From Cyathus striatus (Eukaryota > Basidiomycota > Agaricomycetes > Agaricales > Nidulariaceae), in assembly GCA_025738555.1 (NCBI GenBank), contig JAOVFP010000014.1:2728001-2792000 (forward strand): a DNA stretch of 64,000 nt, given 5' to 3'. The stretch's first letter is position 1, and each line of letters begins with the position of its first letter. Under the pieces are notes generated by a model. The model was not told the DNA's origin. It did not search any database and saw only the letters and a program-made list of their open reading frames with translations. The translations under genes were made by a program, and so were the position numbers. This document shows, in pieces, positions 23,382-36,346 of the stretch.

Positions 23382-26085
23382 CTACGTTCCTGCTTCCTTG
23401 AGTGACTGGAGTTTTACGCGGACAGCGACTGAGTTAAATGTGATACCCTTTATGATATATCGAAGCCAATTAGTTTTTAAAAATACGGACACCATATTGA
23501 ACTGCAGCCTTACAACTATCGGTGTAACCCATTCAAGTACAACATACTGATAGTTGCTGAATGTGCAGGCGGAAACCAAAAGTATAAATTCCGTTATTAT
23601 CTGTAGAGCAGCAGACTCTATCAAAATCCATATAATGGAGAGTAGTCGTCCTTCGACAACATAATAATTCGATGAGTTTCAGTGTGTAATCCAAATCCGG
23701 TAGCTCATGAGTCCAACAGTCATAACGCTCAAAACGAAGGCAACCGAGTAGTATGTTGGGATCAAACTGTTACAGGCAATACCGTGGTTTTGATGCATCA
23801 TTTGCAGTAATTGCAACAGACCTGTGATGTATCAATTGCAGTGATTACTGTAAGTGAGAGATGTATAAATGCAGCAATTGCTGAGGGCTCCCAGGTAGGA
23901 AATAGATTTGATGGAAGCTGATGGAATGGTTACATACACACCGTTCTAAAAGTTCTTAGTAATAGATTATACACCTTACACCCGCCAGCCCGCCCTCGCG
24001 CACTTCCAATTTGACAGTGCTAAAATTAGTGCAAATCTAGCTCATTAATTTAACGTGTTCCATGAATTGTGCTTCTTTAAAGCTTCGCGTCGTATCCACT
24101 TTGAAATGCAAAAAATATAATATTTCCACATCCATAAATTATGTATATTCTTTTGTCTGTTTGTTTCACACTATGCACTACACCCAAATCCATTGATTAC
24201 ATGTAAGAAATGCTTGCTTCATATTTTGACAGTGATACCAATTAAATTGCTTTCAAAACTCGTTACTGTAAGCATTGTGAAATAATCCAGCCAGACACTG
24301 TTACACTTGTTAGTATTTTTCTTAATGAAGGATAGATGACAAGGTTGACTAAATATGTCATTTCTTCAACTTAAAATATTTGTTGAAATATGTTGTATGC
24401 TACGTGCGTCTGGCAATTAAAATATAATGACTTCTCTATGCTCCAAAGCACGAGTGTGTATGAGTTTAGGATTTTCGTCTGACCAAAACTAAAAAATAGC
24501 TTTGTACGTTATCTAGTACCTCGAATACATAGATTATAGCATATAAATGAATATATTTCGCTTTTTTGGAGCAGTGGGACCTATGGGAGACATTATATTC
24601 CTATGTTTTACCGCTACAAAAACCTCCTTATAATACGGTTCTTCCGGCACGTAAATTCCGGCCAAGGTATGTGCCACGTGATTAAAACAGACGCTTCCAT
24701 TTACCGTTTAACGTAACATCAAGATTTAGCGCCTTACCGCTTGAAGTTCGCTCGCCCTGCATCCTAGGGCCGTTTAACGCTGTGTCTGCAGTCTTTGTTG
24801 AGCCTTCGTGCATCACATTTCTCTGCATTTTTCCCCTCTTCTTGACATACCTAAATATTTATGTATTATACAAAGCTGGCAATGAGGTCTGATTATTGAC
24901 TTAAAGAATTATGGAAGTACCAGAAAACATATCCGGTTAAGGAGAAAAACATACTAACATCACAAGGAAGCAACATACTTAACTTTGTCAATTTAATATT
25001 ACAAGTAGATCTGGTGAAAAGAATTAAGGGCTGACCAGCGTGATTATGAAATTTAAATTAATGAATTGATGCGCACTGCGCACTGCGAGAAGTTCCAGAT
25101 ACTATATACCAGTAGGCTACGTCGGGATGTTGCAACTTGCACATCTATTACTAAATCATGGGGTGTCTCAGTTTGGTCTCAGTATGCATGGAATGCCGCC
25201 TATAATTGCAGCAAATGATACATCAGTGCCTACTGTAATTACTGTTAGTTATACATCCCACTATTACACTAATTACTGCAAATGATACATCAAAGTTCCA
25301 GTATCTGGTGACTGTTATACACAATGACATCGAATGTTGAGCCAACTTTGGTATGTGAGGCACATATGAGACAGCCAGCAACTATTCACAATTGTAAGCG
25401 TTTCTAATGCATCGACAACTTGCGAGAAAATTGTACCTATATTTATTGCAAGTAATATAGTTGGCAATACAATGATCTTCCAGTTGTAGCTCCATAGCAC
25501 CCATGTACGATATATCTAACAATTTGTTTAAAGCATTTCTACAGAGGCAAGAGCACTAGAATCTCACCGCCGCAACACTACCAAGGGTATGTTGAATCCC
25601 AAAAAGAATGTCTTTAAGAATCATGTGCCAAGGTCTGAGGTTGCTAAGATATATAGCTGGTCCTGAAGGAACGTTACAATTATCAACGTAACCTTGGAGA
25701 AGGCGATAGAAATTAATAGTGAGGTGACATGTGGCGACAAAAAACAAAATGGTGGAAAAGCTTATCATGATCTTTAAAGCATTTGAACATTAACTTGTTT
25801 TCACTTTGATACAGTAATTTAATTACCAATGTATGATTATCCCGTTTTCCCCTGTTGTAGGTTGGATTAAAGTACAAGTAAAGTGTCACTCCAAAGAGAC
25901 ATAAAAAAAGACCTGTGTTGCGAGTTAATACGAACTTCAAAATTGTAATGTACTGAATCTTTACCATATAACAGTGCCTAAAGCCAAAGAGTTAATGTTT
26001 AACTGTTGTTCATCTCATGACAACCGACCCATACCTCAAAGTACTCAGAGATAATGTATGCTTTTTCGAAAGAAATTTGACCCAT
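23382..26085 (-). pseudogene. Seven-helix membrane protein pseudogene, copy 1
   Basis: Exons by comparison with copy 2: 26085-26035, 25977-25965 (a 13-base microexon), 25912-25827, 25771-25568, 25515 to the hAT insertion, 23766-23514 and 23447-23382. The peptide shows the family's hallmarks: ALLYGLFLCLFGVTLYLYFN, INFYRLLQGYVD, IYRTWVLWSYNWKIIVLP, VGLMSYRIW, ESAALQIITEF and LEWVTPIVGITFNSV. This common basidiomycete family has about seven membrane helices and unknown ligands. It is broken by a hAT-like insertion at the intron-5 acceptor, a TGA in the sixth exon (after YRIWITH), and an early TAG where copy 2 has CAG. Confidence 0.8.
23773..25310. mobile_element. hAT-like element in seven-helix copy 1
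   Basis: Absent from copy 2 at the equivalent place. The 7-8-base flank (A)ACTGTTA occurs at 23765-23772 and 25311-25317. Ends are imperfect inverted repeats starting CAGGCAATAC / CACCAGATAC and meeting in the shared TTTGATG(C/T)ATCATTTGCAG. That motif recurs three times near each end in opposite orientation, as subterminal transposase-binding repeats do. The interior is AT-rich with no transposase frame, so the element is non-autonomous. Confidence 0.7.
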
Positions 26086-26237
26086 AGTTAGGGGGAAGCT
26101 TTGATATTTTCAGAGAGGAACGAACGACACCATACAAGAATTTGTACCTCGTATTATAGGGATCAAGACACCCATAAACCGCACATCACATCGGTGGGGC
26201 GGTACGAGGCAGTTTTTCACTACTTCAAAGTGAGGTA

Positions 26238-27617
26238 CTGTACCATTTCGACCAACTGTTCGTCGATTTACGCTGTGACGACGATGAACAGTTTGACCCT
26301 CTGTTCAAATGTCAGTGTGATGTGTGACAAATGGACATCTGTTCATCACTAAACGATTTTTAGCCAAAATTTCAACAAATAGCGACGATTTTATTTTATA
26401 ATTATAACTACTTCCCCGTACCTCTGTTCATGCAGCAATGTGACGCATGATGAAAGGTATATGTCATGAAAACCGAAATCATCTTGCAAGATCTTAAGCC
26501 TTAATTCTCCTGGTAATATATCGTAAGGTAATTGCAAGGCACAAGTGATGACTTCTCAATACATGTACAAGGGCACAAGGCCAGTTATGACAACCAGGGT
26601 GTATCACAGTTGATTTTATGACTTTCATAATCTTAAGTCTAACTTTCAATGTTAGGATAATATTACTTATTCGTTGTAAACCCTCGCAGTATTAGCCCAG
26701 TAGCTGGGCAACTTATTTACTCTGTTTTTCTTTGCCCACCAATACTGCTACATATCCTTGACCTATCCACCGCAATATCGACAATATAACCCACAAAATA
26801 TGAACTAATATTGTTAATAGTTTTTCTGTATAATTTGCTTGTTTGGAACACTGGCTGGTGCAAGGCTGGTACGTATTGCTGATCAACAACCAGTGAGGAG
26901 AAAGTGTGGATATAGACCGACAAAGACCGAATCTGGATTGACCGGGATAAAGATCTCGTCTAGACCCAGAACTTGCAGCATGCGCAAGATCCGGCTTCAA
27001 GCTGACTAAAATGACCGCCAGAGATGTATAAAAGAGCGACGAAACCTCTATTTGTTGTCGCCTCAAGATTAGTAGGTTAGAGTTGTACTCGTAAGTAAGA
27101 AGCCAAAAAGGTAAGATGGGTAGGTGATTCAATGTAATGTATATACTAACGTAACAATAAGTGTAGTATTACTAGTTACTAGTCGTAGTCATGTACTACA
27201 TTATAACACTGTATCTACGTTGAATTCAAATAGAGTGTCCTGCAGCTGGCCTTTATAAATCATTGAGCTCTATGTCTAAAATGAAAGGAATAAAAATTTT
27301 GTCATTTATTAGGCAATAATATTATACATAATTAAAAGTCATTGTATGGTGTGTATTTATTGTAAGACTCTGCAGCAAGCCTTACAGTTCATTTAAGTAT
27401 ATATGACATTTACATGGTATTTTAAGGCTCTCCGCGAAGCCATAAAACACCATTTAAGGATCCGTGTTCAACAATATGCCTTGCGAGGCGAGTGATGCCT
27501 TAAGGCCTTACAATGCACCTTAATCAATTGTGTGGCAAACTAGGTTTTCATGACATATTTGTTCATGTTCACGGCATCGTGTGATGCGTTACTGAACAGT
27601 TGGTTGAAATGGTACAG
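26238..27617. mobile_element. TA-flanked MITE family 1, copy 1 (with nested insert)
   Basis: Inverted ends CTGTACCATTTCGACCAACT and its near-exact complement, each bordered by TA. The homologous flank of the other duplication copy (about 63870-63900) lacks the element, which supports TA target duplication as in Tc1/mariner. Interior matches the members at 34107 and 48815 except for a nested insert at 26459-27558. Confidence 0.75.
26459..27558. mobile_element. TIR element nested inside MITE family 1
   Basis: 16-base inverted ends ATATGTCATGAAAACC (26459-26474 and 27543-27558). The flanking MITE sequence is continuous in its relatives. About 1.1 kb, no transposase seen. Small hairpins with CTCCGCGAAGCC-type cores lie at about 27360-27510. 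A minus-strand frame at 26713-27132 (139 codons) lies within it and is not convincing. Confidence 0.6.
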
Positions 27618-27912
27618 TAATGCGAGTGGTAATACATCTAAGTTAAATGTATAATTGGACCAATATTTATGAAAAGCAATGCAAGCGGCCATGATTCATT
27701 GTATAACTCGATGTACAGAGCCTCTATATAGATGCGTATACTCTCCCAAGGCAACCAGAAATGTTCGTGCATGTTACTGATTTAAGCTTGCAAAGTAAAA
27801 CTCAAACTTCACAGTTGTGGAATCACTTGAAAAGATAAATGCCCAGCGCTGTTGTTCATCGATCATCACTGCATATACATCACTCTGTTCGATTGCTGCC
27901 ACAGTGATGTCT

Positions 27913-29101
27913 CACTGGTGGCTGTCTTAGTGATTGATTACTACCACTAAGCTGTTGTTGTGCAAGATCAATTACATGAAGTAGAAATCAATCCTTTTGT
28001 AGTTAGAAATCAATCCCAGTTCAATCCGAAATCATTAGAAATCATTCAAGTGAAATTCAATGAGAGTCAAAAAAGAAATCAATAAGAAATCAATCAAAAA
28101 TCAATGGATAACTTGAAATTGTTAGGTACCCAACTACAGGATATACCATATACTAGGGTGGTTAACTATATACATATACTTACTCTTTCTACTACACCAT
28201 GAGTCCTTTTCTAACAAGTAAACTTTTCTCTATATTACACATACCTAGAGAGCGAAATCAATGATAGTTCAATGGGAAATAAATGGGAAATAAATGCTAA
28301 AATCAATGTTATATCATAGGGAAATCAATGGAAAATAAATGCTAAAATTAAAAATTAATTTTATTCTATTCCATAGCCTTCACAGAGGTGTACTAGTTTC
28401 AAAAATGCTAGAACAATGAAATCACATGCTCACATGTTCTAAGCTGTAGTATTATTACTAATATAATACTTTTACATAATATGTATATTTATGTATGATG
28501 AAAATAAATATAAAACAAATACTGAAATAACATTAAATTTAGCATTGATTTCAGCAATGATTTCCTTATTATATAACATTGATTTTCACATTGATTTCTC
28601 TTGGAATTTACATTGATCTCCCCAATGATTTCAAACTTGTACTGATAATTCTACAAAGTTCAAAAGGATTAATTTCAGCAATGATTTCCCTTGGAATTTG
28701 CACTGATCTCCCCAATGATTTCAACATTGATTTCACTCTCTAGGTATGTGTAATATAGAGAAAAGTTTACTTGTTAGAAAAGGACTCATGGTGTATTAGA
28801 TAAAGTAAGTATATGTATATAGTTAACCACCCTAGTATATGGTACATCCTGTAGCTGGGTACCTAACAATTTCAAGTTATCCATTGATTTTGGATTGATT
28901 CCTTATTGATTTCTTTTTTGACTCTCATTGATTTTCACTCCAATGATATCTAATGATTTTGGATTGAACTGCAATTGATTTCTAACTACAAAAGGATTGA
29001 TTTTCACTTCATGTAATTGATTGATCTCAAATTTATTAATTTACTGATCTTGCACAACAACAGCTTAGTGGTAGTGATCAATTGCTAAGACAGCCACTAC
29101 T
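27913..29101. mobile_element. Foldback element with about 350-base inverted arms
   Basis: The left arm (about 27913-28260) and right arm (about 28737-29101) are reverse complements, for example GCTGTTGTTGTGCAAGATCA and ACTAGGGTGGTTAACTATAT. The right arm carries an extra insertion of about 25 bases. The 8-base repeat TGATGTCT flanks at 27905-27912 and 29102-29109, as expected of hAT-type insertion. The whole element is filled with GAAATCAATG-like repeats in one orientation in the left half and the opposite in the right. No coding capacity. Confidence 0.75.
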
Positions 29102-29159
29102 TGATGTCTGCACATTGCTCATCACTCAAGCCTTATCAAAGATTTGATGTGAAATTCAA

Positions 29160-30720
29160 TATTAGTAATGGTCAATGATGTTTGACTGTGGCATGTCAGC
29201 TGGCAGAATCAGTGTCTCAATCAATCAGTCAATCACTGGAATATGTAGGAAGCAAAATTACATCATCAATAGTTTGATGGTGCAAATGGTTGTGGGTACT
29301 CAGGTTATAAGTTATCATCTACAATGCAGTAAGTAAATTGGCTACTGCACAAGATCACATGTGATGTGCCTTCTGAAACTCTGATGACTCGAATATAAGC
29401 TCTTACAAAGTCACAAGAGAATAGCTGAGCCCTACTGTAGCCAACCACATAAGTGGCCATTTCAACTTGTGCAACTTCGTGAACCTTTTCAGGTCACTTT
29501 GTGCCCAATTTTTTTTGCAGACCTGTGTGCATACTATTCATTTAAATATCCTGAGTATTTTAGATTTTTAGGTGATGTATCTAGCTCGGAATGAATTTAT
29601 TTGTTATGGAGACTCCAAATTACAGTTTACAGGGATACCTCCTGCCACACGTGGGAACTTGAATGTCCCTTGATTGTACAAAGTAAGCTAAGATTTCTTG
29701 GGCTGCTGACAAACCAAGATCAGCTACATGTGCTTCACCTGGACTGATCTGCCGAGTTCTTGTCCTACTAATAAGACGATATCTCGTTGATAAGGAACTT
29801 TCTGCACATAAAATTTCGAGAATATATTGTTCAGAACCTATTAAGTACTTTCCTGACTTCTTTTAAGCCCGACGTTTGCCCAATATTGCAAGCAACTTGC
29901 TGCATCTGACACTACTAAATTTGGCATAAAAATAAAGATGAACTTATTATGCACCACAAAAAATTGTATAAAATAAGCAAACTACATATTCATAAAGTTA
30001 CAATCCTGTATTGAAACTTCCCAAAAATTCTAAGTAAAAGGACTTCTCTATGGCCTTTGAGCTGCATGCAAATATAGGCCTGCACAAGTGAGTACATAAC
30101 ATGTATGTACCAATTGTGTTCTAAATCTACATATGTTGGGATTATATCAGCAGTTTCTATGACCTAGGATATAAATATAGTCTATTTATGTACCAAACTG
30201 TGTTTTTATTTCAGGCTATCATGGTGTTATAGTGGAGAGGTAGCAAGATGATTCTTGGGACAGCATGTGAAAGCTTAACAAATTGAGGCTACATCCACAT
30301 TTTTACCACTTTTAGCTGCCATATCTTTACACACTGAGCCCATTTAGAGTTAATACTTCATATATAGGCAGGTACAGTATATTCCTTTACATATCACTAA
30401 AAATCCGAGCTCAATTTGATGCTGTGGTTGCTCAAATCACTCAGTGGCCACTTACCATGGGTGGCCACTTATGTGGTTGGCTACAGTAAATGCATGCATC
30501 TCCTGAGATCCTGGAAGCTGGTGGAATCATTGATGTAAATGTGATTCAATTGACAGAGCTAACTACTTAAGTCTGGTAGCAAGGATAAACATCAATGGTA
30601 CTACAAGTCATTAATGCTATACCTGTCTGTTTGAATGTGTGATTTAAGATTGCAAGAGTTCAGAAGGACCATACTTAGCTCATTTGCACTGTGTTAATAA
30701 TAGGTATCCTATGGAAAGCT
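29160..30720 (+). repeat. Intergenic repeat related to 47820-48250
   Basis: CACTGGAATATGTA(A)GGAAGC, the TACTCAG..TTA.AA(G/A)TTATCATC run and the GATTCAATTGACAGAGC segment have counterparts at 47890-48120. A TIR element interrupts it at 29435-30486. Confidence 0.55.
29435..30486. mobile_element. Tc1/mariner-like MITE
   Basis: Perfect 25-base inverted ends beginning CTGTAGCCAACCACATAAGT (29435-29459 and 30462-30486), each bordered by TA. The surrounding repeat is continuous without it in the related sequence near 48080. 1052 bases, AT-rich, non-coding. Confidence 0.8.
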
Positions 30721-32024
30721 GGACAACCACACTTGAGTTCATCAATATTTTCAAGCTCCAGCTCTTGGCATGGCAGTATATCCCTTAGCTTCAGTTCATC
30801 ATTTCGGTTCATGGTTAGCATATCAAATAACAGCCTCTATGTACAATGCTTCAGGCCTCCAGCATAGCATTATAGATAGAAAACTAAGAAATGTATTTGT
30901 AGATAAAAGCAAATTATTATGGGGAAATGCATCATTTCCACACATAATATTTTAGATCTCTGGCATAAATGTTAGTTTTGAGCCAAGATTGTTGATATTC
31001 AGGCTTTACTATGTGAGAAACTCATAAGATAGCTTGTGACATACTGCCTCATTGTCGAGGAATGCAGAATAATAGGAGATACTCATGCCAAGAGGATAGG
31101 AGCAGCATGAGGGGAAGCAATGTCAGGTGATATAACACACCTTGACACTGCCAGGGAATATATTTTCCAACATAACAAAAGAGCAGACACATGAAAGAAA
31201 CAGGTGTGTAAGGTAAAAGATAGTATGAAGATAGTACCAGGGAAGAGAAGCAGGGAGAAAAACAGAAGAGATTGAAATTGGCTAGCTAAATAAATAGTTA
31301 AATAAGTAAATGTGAGTAAGTGTTGTGGTACTATGGGTCAGGAGGGTAACGTAAAACGTTCAAACAGAACAAGTGCGAGATCAAACAAGTGAAAGACAGA
31401 CACCAGTGCAAGAGGAAGAGAGAATGTTAGCACAGAGTGACAAAATGCAGACATGGCACCTCAGCCTTTATTTTCTCTGTGAACCTCAATTCTGGCCTGT
31501 GTTCTAATTCAAGAGGACACAGTGCAATTGAGTTGGGAATACAGCAATTGAAAAGGGGCAGACATACCCAAAGCTTGAGACACTCATGTAAGCTGTCTTG
31601 ACATTTCGAGGCAATGTCACAGCCCACAAAGAAAGCCACTTGTTGTTTCTCTATTGGCCTAGTGCAAGTAAGTTACCTGAACCATAAGAGTTTCTGTTGA
31701 AGTTCATAATACATACCTATGACATTATTTACTTCCACCTTTCTTTTGTCCTATTTGGTATTTTTTACTTCTCTTTCTCTCCTCATAGTCTACACACTTC
31801 AGTTGTTTACCATACCTGAACCCCTGAGGTGTGTTAAGATCTTTATATATTTCCTTCATATACTTACATGTTATGTAGCTTATATCTTAACAGGTACATA
31901 ATAATCTAGTAGTTGTTTACCAAATGTGAATCCCTGAGCTTATATCTTAACAGTTTCCAACATTTCAACTGAGGAATTTTTAATTGGTACACAGCAAGAC
32001 GACTAGTACTAAGAACTACTCATA
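30721..32024. other. AT-rich region without recognised features
   Basis: Only frames of about 60-70 codons, none with family or splice signals. Confidence 0.5.
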
Positions 32025-32956
32025 GGTACCAAAAGTGATGGCAGTTCCCACATGACAGGAGAGCAGTTCCTCATATATTTTTAAGTGTAGCATCACACAT
32101 ACAGCTTGGAATGACTTGATACTTAATTATTATGTACTATATGATGTATGAAATATATATGCAAATTTGCGTGTTTATAAGTCTATTTTATACCACAATA
32201 CAGACTGTTTTCTTAGAAATATCACAATCACATTGAGGATAGATTAATTGCTTTACAGAACTTTTTGTGGAATTTAAAATGCTCCAATATTTCTCTTATA
32301 CATAGTCCTAATTACATAACATATATTACTCAAGTTATATATATTATGCACCATATGGTGACCTACAATTAGAGTTATAATATTCAGCAAACATCATTGA
32401 TTCATGAGCTTCATCCTCCACTATTGGATATCAACCTCCAATTGAATAAGTAGCAGTATAATTACATGTTATTTATCTACAGTGTTCATTCTATAAATAC
32501 TGATGAGATATTATGCCATTCCAGCAGTATTTAGAAGATGAAAACTATGATGTTTGATTTACTGAAATCAGAGAAGGAGGAAGACTCAGTTTAATTGCAT
32601 CATATATCAAGATGTAAACATGCTCTACATGAAATTTTTGTCTATTCCATACTTTATGTCATGAAGTTCATACCCTCAAAATATTGAGTAGAACCACCCA
32701 CTATGAAGATCTCCACATGTTAATTAGTAGGCTGTAGCTCACAAATATCATTTATTAATTGATACCTACATATCACAACCAATAGTAATTCAGGTAATAT
32801 GTAAATTTGCAAAATAGTACAGGATACGATATAATACATCTATACAATTTTATAGAGTGTTCCAAGCAGTTTGTGATGTGCTATACTTCTGACAATAGAA
32901 TAAGTGCAAAGGAGAGAGTAACCTTGAGTGTGGGAACTGCCATCACTTTTGGTACC
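32025..32956. mobile_element. TIR element with GGTACC ends
   Basis: Inverted ends starting GGTACCAAAAGTGATGGCAG, about 28 bases and identical on both sides. No clear target-site duplication. The interior is AT-rich and non-coding. Confidence 0.6.
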
Positions 32957-34104
32957 CACAAGTAAAATAAATAAAATGAGGAAGTGACAATTTGAGAAAT
33001 TAACCAAGACACTATATGCATATTATGATGAAGAAGCAACAGATGTTATAGTGCTTCAAGAATTTGTTCCAATTTGAAACAGATTTTTCATTGACTCGAT
33101 CTGCAGCTGCCCAAGACCATGTGACTAGATTAATGTGATCAAGGACATCAAGGAACTAGTAAGCCTAGCAGTTCTAATTAAGTATATAAAGTGATTTTGA
33201 ATACAAAAGATAACATGGTAATAAATTGGGTATAACTCTTGAGATGGTATATTCAAAGTATATAGTGTTCCACTTGTCTCAACCTACCCTCACCTCCCCA
33301 CTCACCCTGTCTTTCACATTCTTCAAAATATACATCTTTGTGCACCATACCGACATTGTACCCTATTCCAAGGACAGTTTTGACACATCAATACCCTCCA
33401 CTACTGCTCACAATTGCAGACCCTGAACTTGAAATCGGATTCTCTACACAAACTCAACACTATTGCTTCTAAGTTTAACACACTGTCTCAACACTCTCGC
33501 CATTGACTTTATCAATTTCTACGCTTTATCAATTTCTATGCTTTCTCAGTCTTGTTTTCACACCGGAACTTCATATTGAAGTTCTTACTCTCTTGTTACG
33601 TCGAAAAACTATCATTTTCTCATTCTAATTCCTTTCATTTTCACCTTTGAACTCCCATGTGGGACAGAGATCTCAACTTACTTGCATATTGTCTTTGTTT
33701 AGGTACATACAGTGCCCTTACCACCTCTTCAACACATTTCCTGTCCCCCTCTCAGCTGCAACAACTGTATTAACCACCAAAACTTTGTATAATTTACCTG
33801 GTATGATCAAACCTTTGTGGAAGAGGTTGTATAGTAATGGAAGATGGCCTGGATTTGTCATATAATAAAAGAGATGTAAATACAAGAGAGCTATATTGTA
33901 ATCTAATCCATTATATTTAACACAAACCATATGATATTCTTTTTCTGTGAAGACTGCTACTATACTCCCAAGTGTAACTCACTGTATGCCAAATTTGTCT
34001 GCATTGGATCATGTAAATAGATACATTAACTTTTTGATGAGTCATTCTTTACTTCTATTATCCTAATACCTAATAGCTGTTTCCTCTGTTTACATTACAC
34101 CAAT
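32957..34104. other. AT-rich region without recognised features
   Basis: No gene, tRNA or terminal repeat seen. Short plus-strand frames at 33226-33426 and 33647-33865 have no supporting context. Confidence 0.5.
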
Positions 34105-34106
34105 TA

Positions 34107-34463
34107 CTGGAGACTTTTGACCGATTGTTCGGCGATTTTTCAGCGTGACACAAAAGTTCATTCATTGTTCTGTTCACCTCCCGGTTTGAAGTGTGACTAG
34201 CATAAAATTTGTTCACATCTCACGGTGATCATAAAAAATTTCTACAATCTAGGAAGACTTTGAAGAGAAATTAGACCATTCTAATGTAACAGAGCACTTG
34301 TATTTTGTGAAAAATAATTGAAGTTTTTTGGAAAAAAAATCAGTCTTTTAGTTTCACAGAACCTTTGTTCGTGGCTGCCTGTGATGCGTGACAACCGGAC
34401 TAAATTGTTCTGTTTGGAGGCCCTGCATGACGCATGACCAAACAATCGGTCGAAAGTCTCCAG
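34107..34463. mobile_element. MITE family 1, copy 2
   Basis: Inverted ends CTGGAGACTTTTGACCGATT / complement, bordered by TA at 34105-34106 and 34464-34465. At 357 bases it is probably the full-length form, and interior landmarks (TGATGCGTGAC) match copies 1 and 3. Confidence 0.8.
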
Positions 34464-34465
34464 TA

Positions 34466-35325
34466 GTTGCTCTTCTCCACTCTCATTTAACTTTTTTTGT
34501 CTTTTACTATCATTTTTCCATGGCATCCATGTTAGCAACAGACAAGCAAAAACTCGAAGTCAAACTCAAACAATGAAGAATAAAGAGAAAAGATGAGTCT
34601 TATTGCAAGTCTGGAATAAACTAGCACAAGAATAGAGAATATCTAACTAAAACAAATGTATTTATAATAAGAGTCCATGAGGAAGCTGCATGTAATCTAC
34701 CTACACTATAACACATGTTTACTGTGCTTTTACTGTGCAAACTCATGTACTACGTATGTAACAAGCATGGCCGAACTGTGGACTGTGCCCGTAGTCTTGA
34801 TGAATAACACATGTCGATATGCATGGTGTCCACATTGTATATCAGGTGATATGTGTCAGGTGACTATGATAAGATAAGATATACGGATTAGATAAGATAA
34901 AGTGTAATATCCTAACAATCCAGTGCTCATTGCAATAATATTCATTTTTCAGTTGGCTGTGTCAACACTTATCTTCATCACAAGTGCTTTGCCACTGCTG
35001 CTTTTTCTCTTGATCTCAGTCAGTTGGTTTAGTAATCTACTACTACATTGCTAACTTTTCTATCTATAATATAGTTACAAGCATTGAGCTCTATAATACA
35101 GAACCAAGACTTATAATAATATGCCAGAGACCCAATGCATTAAACATGGAAGCTGCTATTTGATACGTGAACCATGAACTGAAATGTGGAACCGAAGCTA
35201 AGCAATATGCTGCTATGCCAAGAGCCGGAGCTTGAAAATATTGACGAACTTGAGCATGGTTGTCCAGTAAAAGGGCAAAGAAGGTTACTAGGGAGTAATA
35301 GCTACGAAACTATGTAAAGGTCGTT
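34466..35325. other. AT-rich region without recognised features
   Basis: Nothing beyond short unsupported frames. Confidence 0.45.
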
Positions 35326-36118
35326 GCTTACTCTTGCTAACAATCAAGCAGGGGCGAGTCCGGGGGAATATCTTCAGAATACACAAGGTGATTCCGGGCA
35401 AGGGAGGGATGAACACACTACAATATTCACTTGTAATCTATAACGCTTGTAATCACTAATAATAAACTAAGCTTCTTTGAGGTCCTGGGAGGGCTTAGAT
35501 CACACTGGGTTTTTACACTCGGAAATTGAATAGATTATCACGAATACGCTAAATAGCACTGATAGCGGAAGGAATCGATACAGGATTGCTTGCTTCTACA
35601 TGAGCAGGTTTGTGAGTCTTATATACTACTGGAAAAGCGGAGTTCTTAGGTACTGTAAAGGTACTGTACAGGTATAGCAGATGTCTAGATAAGGTAATTA
35701 ACTACGACGCTGGGCGGAGGGATGTGCGCAAAGGTCTGGATAGGAGAGCATTGGCCTTAGCTCTGTGAAAGGGGCGGGCGCGCGTGATAAATAGAGATGC
35801 GCTTATTGGCTGATGCGCGTGTTTAGACGCCTCATTGCGTCGTGGGCCTAAAGATAGAACCATTGGCAACCACGGCTTCGGGTATATGGTCCGTTCGCTT
35901 CAATCGGTAGATCAGGGTGAGATCTCATTCACAAGATGCCGAGGACCGATCTGGGTTGAGTCCAGAGTAGTGGCAATGGCTGTTGGCGCTTGATGGGCGC
36001 CTTGACACTGTCGGCTTCTTTGGGTAAGTTGCGCTGCCGGAACCATCCCGTGACCTGGACGTGTCGCGTTACCGCGCACTTATGGTGGATCAAGTGCCGT
36101 TGGGGTTCTATATACATG
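35326..36118 (-). mobile_element. Possible solo LTR
   Basis: A GC-richer block in AT-rich surroundings. On the minus strand it starts TGTATATAGAACCC, carries a promoter-like GTATATAAGAC near 35622, and continues into a leader-like segment, resembling U3-R-U5. TGCTT lies at both proposed edges as a possible 5-base duplication, but the inner end does not finish with CA, so boundaries are uncertain. No internal gag-pol sequence is present. Confidence 0.3.
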
Positions 36119-36346
36119 CTTTCCTGCTAATCCCTTACTATAATCACTATTGCTTTTAGATCTGTTTACTATGTCCTTAGTGGTGGTGACTATAAATAGC
36201 ATGATCGTTGGCAGTTCGGACCTCACTCCAATGCTTAGATAATCCAATTGTGATCGCAAGTGAGTGATTTATATTATGTAGATATTGCAAAAATACACTT
36301 ATATATGTTGTACGTCCGTCAGGCGTATCACTGGCTTTCCATAGTA

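Noticed and set aside
26713..27132. 139-codon minus-strand frame
   Set aside because: Lies within a nested non-autonomous element; no start context or family resemblance.
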